From Lachnospira multipara ATCC 19207 (GTDB lineage Bacteria > Bacillota > Clostridia > Lachnospirales > Lachnospiraceae): a stretch of DNA of 64,000 nt. The notes below the pieces were generated by a model. It saw nothing but the letters and a program-made list of their open reading frames with translations, was not told the origin of the DNA and ran no database searches. Positions 61,723 through 64,000 of the stretch are shown here, piece by piece. A program made the translations under genes and the position numbers. Location: the NCBI RefSeq assembly GCF_000424105.1, contig NZ_AUJG01000004.1, positions 62,001 through 126,000 of the forward strand. The letters run 5' to 3'. The stretch's first letter is position 1. Each line of letters starts with the position of its first letter.

Positions 61723-63012
61723 TTACTTTGTAGGTACAAGCTCTGTTTTTCCGCCCATATAAGGTCTTAATGCCTCAGGGATAAGAACTCTACCATCTGC
61801 CTGTAAATTGTTCTCTAAGAAAGCAATAAGCATTCTAGGAGGTGCAACACAAGTGTTATTTAATGTATGAGCAAAGTACTTATTCTTATCAGAACCCTGA
61901 ACTCTGATCTTAAGTCTTCTAGCCTGAGCATCGCCTAAGTTAGAGCATGAACCAACTTCGAAGTACTTCTTCTGTCTTGGAGACCAAGCTTCAACGTCAA
62001 TTGACTTAACCTTAAGGTCAGCTAAATCGCCTGAACAGCACTCAAGTGTTCTTACAGGTACATCGAGTGTTCTAAAGAAATCTACAGTGTTCTGCCATAA
62101 CTTATCGAACCACATCTTGCTTTCTTCTGGCTTACAAACAACGATCATTTCCTGCTTTTCAAACTGGTGAATTCTGTAAACACCACGCTCTTCAATACCG
62201 TGAGCACCCTTTTCCTTACGGAAACATGGAGAGAAACTTGTAAGTGTCTTTGGAAGTTCTTCCTCTGGTGTGATTGTATCGATGAACTTACCAATCATTG
62301 AATGCTCTGAAGTTCCAATTAAGTAAAGGTCTTCGCCTTCGATCTTATACATCATTGCGTCCATTTCATCAAATGACATAACGCCAGTAACTACGCTACT
62401 TCTAATCATGTAAGGAGGGATGCAATATGTGAAACCTCTATCGATCATGAAATCTCTAGCATAAGCTGTTACTGCTGAATGTAATCTAGCGATATCGCCC
62501 ATAAGGTAGTAGAAACCATTACCTGCAACCTTACCTGCTGAATCCATATCAATTCCGTCAAATCTTTCCATAATATCTGTATGGTATGGGATTTCGAAAT
62601 CAGGTACAACAGGTTCGCCGTACTTCTGGATTTCAACATTTTCACTATCATCCTTACCAATAGGTACTGAAGGATCGATAATGTTAGGGATTGTCATCAT
62701 AATCTTAGTAACTTTTTCATTAAGTTCTGATTCCTTAGCCTCAAGTTCCTTTAACTTTTCAGCCTGAGCGTTTACCTGAGCCTTAACTTCTTCAGCTTCT
62801 TCTTTCTTTCCCTGACCCATTAAAGCACCAATCTGCTTAGAAAGCTTGTTACGGTTAGCTCTTAATTCATCAGCTTCTGTCTTAGTTGCTCTAGCCTGAG
62901 CATCTAATTCAATAACTTCATCTACTAAAGGAAGTTTTCTATCCTGGAACTTGTTTTTGATATTCTGTTTAACAATATCAGGATTTTCTCTTACAAATTT
63001 TAAATCTAACAT
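61723..63012 (-). CDS. serS: Seryl-tRNA synthetase
   Basis: A 429-residue class II synthetase that charges tRNA-Ser. The N-terminal ~110 residues form the antiparallel coiled-coil arm that reads the long variable arm of tRNA-Ser (DEVIELDAQARATKTEADEL...). Motif 2 is FRKEKGAHGIEERGVYRIHQFEK, and motif 3 lies in NNTCVAPPRMLIAFLENN. GAGG precedes the start. Together with DUF4446 and parB it makes the origin-region gene order seen in many clostridia. I see no T-box in the 125-base leader. Confidence 0.98.
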   Translation of the reverse strand: MLDLKFVRENPDIVKQNIKNKFQDRKLPLVDEVIELDAQARATKTEADELRANRNKLSKQIGALMGQGKKEEAEEVKAQVNAQAEKLKELEAKESELNEKVTKIMMTIPNIIDPSVPIGKDDSENVEIQKYGEPVVPDFEIPYHTDIMERFDGIDMDSAGKVAGNGFYYLMGDIARLHSAVTAYARDFMIDRGFTYCIPPYMIRSSVVTGVMSFDEMDAMMYKIEGEDLYLIGTSEHSMIGKFIDTITPEEELPKTLTSFSPCFRKEKGAHGIEERGVYRIHQFEKQEMIVVCKPEESKMWFDKLWQNTVDFFRTLDVPVRTLECCSGDLADLKVKSIDVEAWSPRQKKYFEVGSCSNLGDAQARRLKIRVQGSDKNKYFAHTLNNTCVAPPRMLIAFLENNLQADGRVLIPEALRPYMGGKTELVPTK

Positions 63013-63137
63013 ATTTCCTCATTTCTGCAATTTATGCTTATATATTTTAATTTTAGTGTATATGTTTTCATCTATGTCAATTTAGCACTGATATAGTATT
63101 TTTTCAACACTAATTTAGTCTTTATTTATGTGAAAAT

Positions 63138-63695
63138 TTACATCTTATTCTGCTGAACTAAATCATTAACTTCTTTACTTAAGTTTGCATCACCAAGACG
63201 TCCTGCAAGTGCCTCATTTAAGGCCTTTGCCTCTTCATCGCCAAGCTCTAAGTAAGACTCACCGCGAACGATTTCCTTAATGTAGGCAAAGCAACCTGTG
63301 TTACTGTGCATTACATTTACAACATAACCATTATTGGCCTTATCTAACATACATAGAGCAAAGCTTAACTTTCCGCCCATTTCGTGGAAGGCGTCGTATT
63401 TAACTATTCCAACCTTTGTAAATGTGTACTCTAACTTTTCGTAAATATCTTTGATAGATTCAGTATTGGCATCTGCAGTTTCCTTTAAGCCCTTAATATC
63501 GCCTGTATACTCTCTAATTAGCTTTTCTATGCTCTTTCCTTCCGAGCCTTCCATCATTAATGTGTACTTCTTCTTCATCTTAGAAGCTTTGACAATAGCT
63601 ACTATTGCAAGTATAAATGCTATAAGTGTAAATCCTATCATGCCAACTAGCACGTATAGTGTATTTACTTCAAACAAACCAAATACGTCTAACAT
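63138..63695 (-). CDS. DUF4446 family membrane-anchored protein
   Basis: A 185-residue protein with an N-terminal transmembrane helix (VLVGMIGFTLIAFILAIVAIV), a coiled-coil stretch (45-85), and the conserved DUF4446 domain (VGIVKYDAFHEMGGKLSFALCMLDKANNGYVV...GESYLELGDEEAKAL). The function of the family is unknown. It is found next to parB in many Firmicutes, as here, so a role near the segregation machinery has been guessed only from position. Confidence 0.9.
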   Translation of the reverse strand: MLDVFGLFEVNTLYVLVGMIGFTLIAFILAIVAIVKASKMKKKYTLMMEGSEGKSIEKLIREYTGDIKGLKETADANTESIKDIYEKLEYTFTKVGIVKYDAFHEMGGKLSFALCMLDKANNGYVVNVMHSNTGCFAYIKEIVRGESYLELGDEEAKALNEALAGRLGDANLSKEVNDLVQQNKM

Positions 63696-63720
63696 AATTC
63701 TACCTTCCTAATATTTAATT

Positions 63721-63740
63721 TTGCTAATTTTATTTAGCAA
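63721..63740 (-). terminator. Small hairpin between parB and the DUF4446 gene
   Basis: TTGCTAA and TTAGCAA (63721-63727, 63734-63740) form a 7-bp stem after the parB stop codon. It is AT-rich and lacks a good T tract, so it is at most a weak terminator. Confidence 0.35.
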
Positions 63741-63744
63741 TTTA

Positions 63745-64000
63745 TTATTTAACCTTATTAAATAGGTCAATAATACGCTCTAACTCAGCCTGAGAATAAT
63801 ATTCAATCTCAATCTTACCCTTGTTGTTATTCTTATTCTTAATAACAACCTGAGTGCCCATAATCTTCTTAAATTTCTCTTCTAAGTCACGGTAAACAAA
63901 GTCATTCTCTGGCTTTGGCTTCTCTACCTTTTCTGGCTTATCAAGTTCACGCATAAGCTTTTCTACATCTCTTACGCTTAACTTCTCATCGAAAATCTTC
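63745..64000 (-). CDS. parB: ParB/Spo0J chromosome partitioning protein, C-terminal part
   Basis: The last 84 residues of a protein running off the right edge. The visible part has KLSVRDVEKLMRELD, the conserved end of the ParB DNA-binding core, a Pro/Lys-rich linker (KPEKVEKPKPEND), and the C-terminal dimerisation segment (FVYRDLEEKFKKIMGTQVVIK...KIEIEYYSQAELERIIDLF). ParB binds parS sites near the origin and loads SMC condensin. Its presence before DUF4446 and serS places the window near the chromosome origin. The 5' part is outside the window. Confidence 0.95.
   Translation of the reverse strand, partial: KIFDEKLSVRDVEKLMRELDKPEKVEKPKPENDFVYRDLEEKFKKIMGTQVVIKNKNNNKGKIEIEYYSQAELERIIDLFNKVK

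Noticed and set aside
63013-63137. T-box leader before serS
   Set aside because: The leader is only 125 bases, AT-rich, and lacks the T-box sequence and specifier stem.

Overview
The window looks like a chromosomal, origin-proximal stretch of a flagellated, low-GC anaerobic Firmicute, most likely a Lachnospiraceae member. I infer this from the AT-rich sequence with strong Shine-Dalgarno sites, the large Gram-positive type SRP RNA beside dnaX-ybaB-recR, the parB-DUF4446-serS block at the right edge, AdhE fermentation, a flagellin with a sigma-D type promoter, and several families typical of this group (DUF3881, DUF5685, a DUF6240-like protein). The origin probably lies beyond the right edge, because most genes run leftward, away from parB. 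I see no insertion sequence, prophage or CRISPR array.

Layout. 1-5.2 kb: glycoside-use locus (GH3 enzyme, TM2 protein, GPH transporter) with a divergent AraC regulator. 5.2-12 kb: RsmJ-like methyltransferase, iron alcohol dehydrogenase, a double-domain glycosyltransferase, transketolase. 12-21.6 kb: a TPR/degenerate-AAA protein and a three-gene JetABC (Wadjet/MukBEF-like SMC) operon with no JetD in the window. 21.7-29 kb: recR, ybaB, dnaX, SRP RNA, tadA, a GNAT, rsmA, metG. 29-37.5 kb: DUF885 lipoprotein, J-domain protein, DUF5685 protein, tRNA-Lys with two strong promoters, AI-2E family permease, trmB, D-Ala-D-Ala carboxypeptidase. 37.7-43.1 kb: flagellar block (fliS, flagellin, a giant FliK-like protein). 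43.1-47.4 kb: glgB, a MraY-like transferase, a DEDDh exonuclease with a zinc-ribbon-like tail. 47.4-53.5 kb: a cobalamin riboswitch controlling a surface protein, convergent with a DUF4430 protein and a full ECF transporter. 53.6-59.9 kb: tRNA-Arg, DUF3881 protein, HD-GYP phosphodiesterase, adhE and a small kinase. 60-64 kb: GH43 enzyme, serS, DUF4446 protein, 3' end of parB.

Three regulatory themes connect genes. (1) Rex-type palindromes sit at the promoters of both the stand-alone alcohol dehydrogenase and adhE, suggesting shared NADH/NAD control of ethanol formation. (2) A B12 riboswitch, a surface protein resembling the alpha-barrel half of intrinsic factor/transcobalamin, a membrane-anchored DUF4430 protein (the beta-domain half) and an ECF transporter together suggest a split corrinoid-capture system. 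(3) Flagellar genes carry TCCGATA-type sigma-D promoters; one is embedded in a terminator hairpin that would also hide the Shine-Dalgarno site of the FliK-like gene in read-through transcripts.

All functions are read from sequence patterns and family knowledge without database searches. Promoter, operator and RNA-structure calls are pattern matches made by eye.
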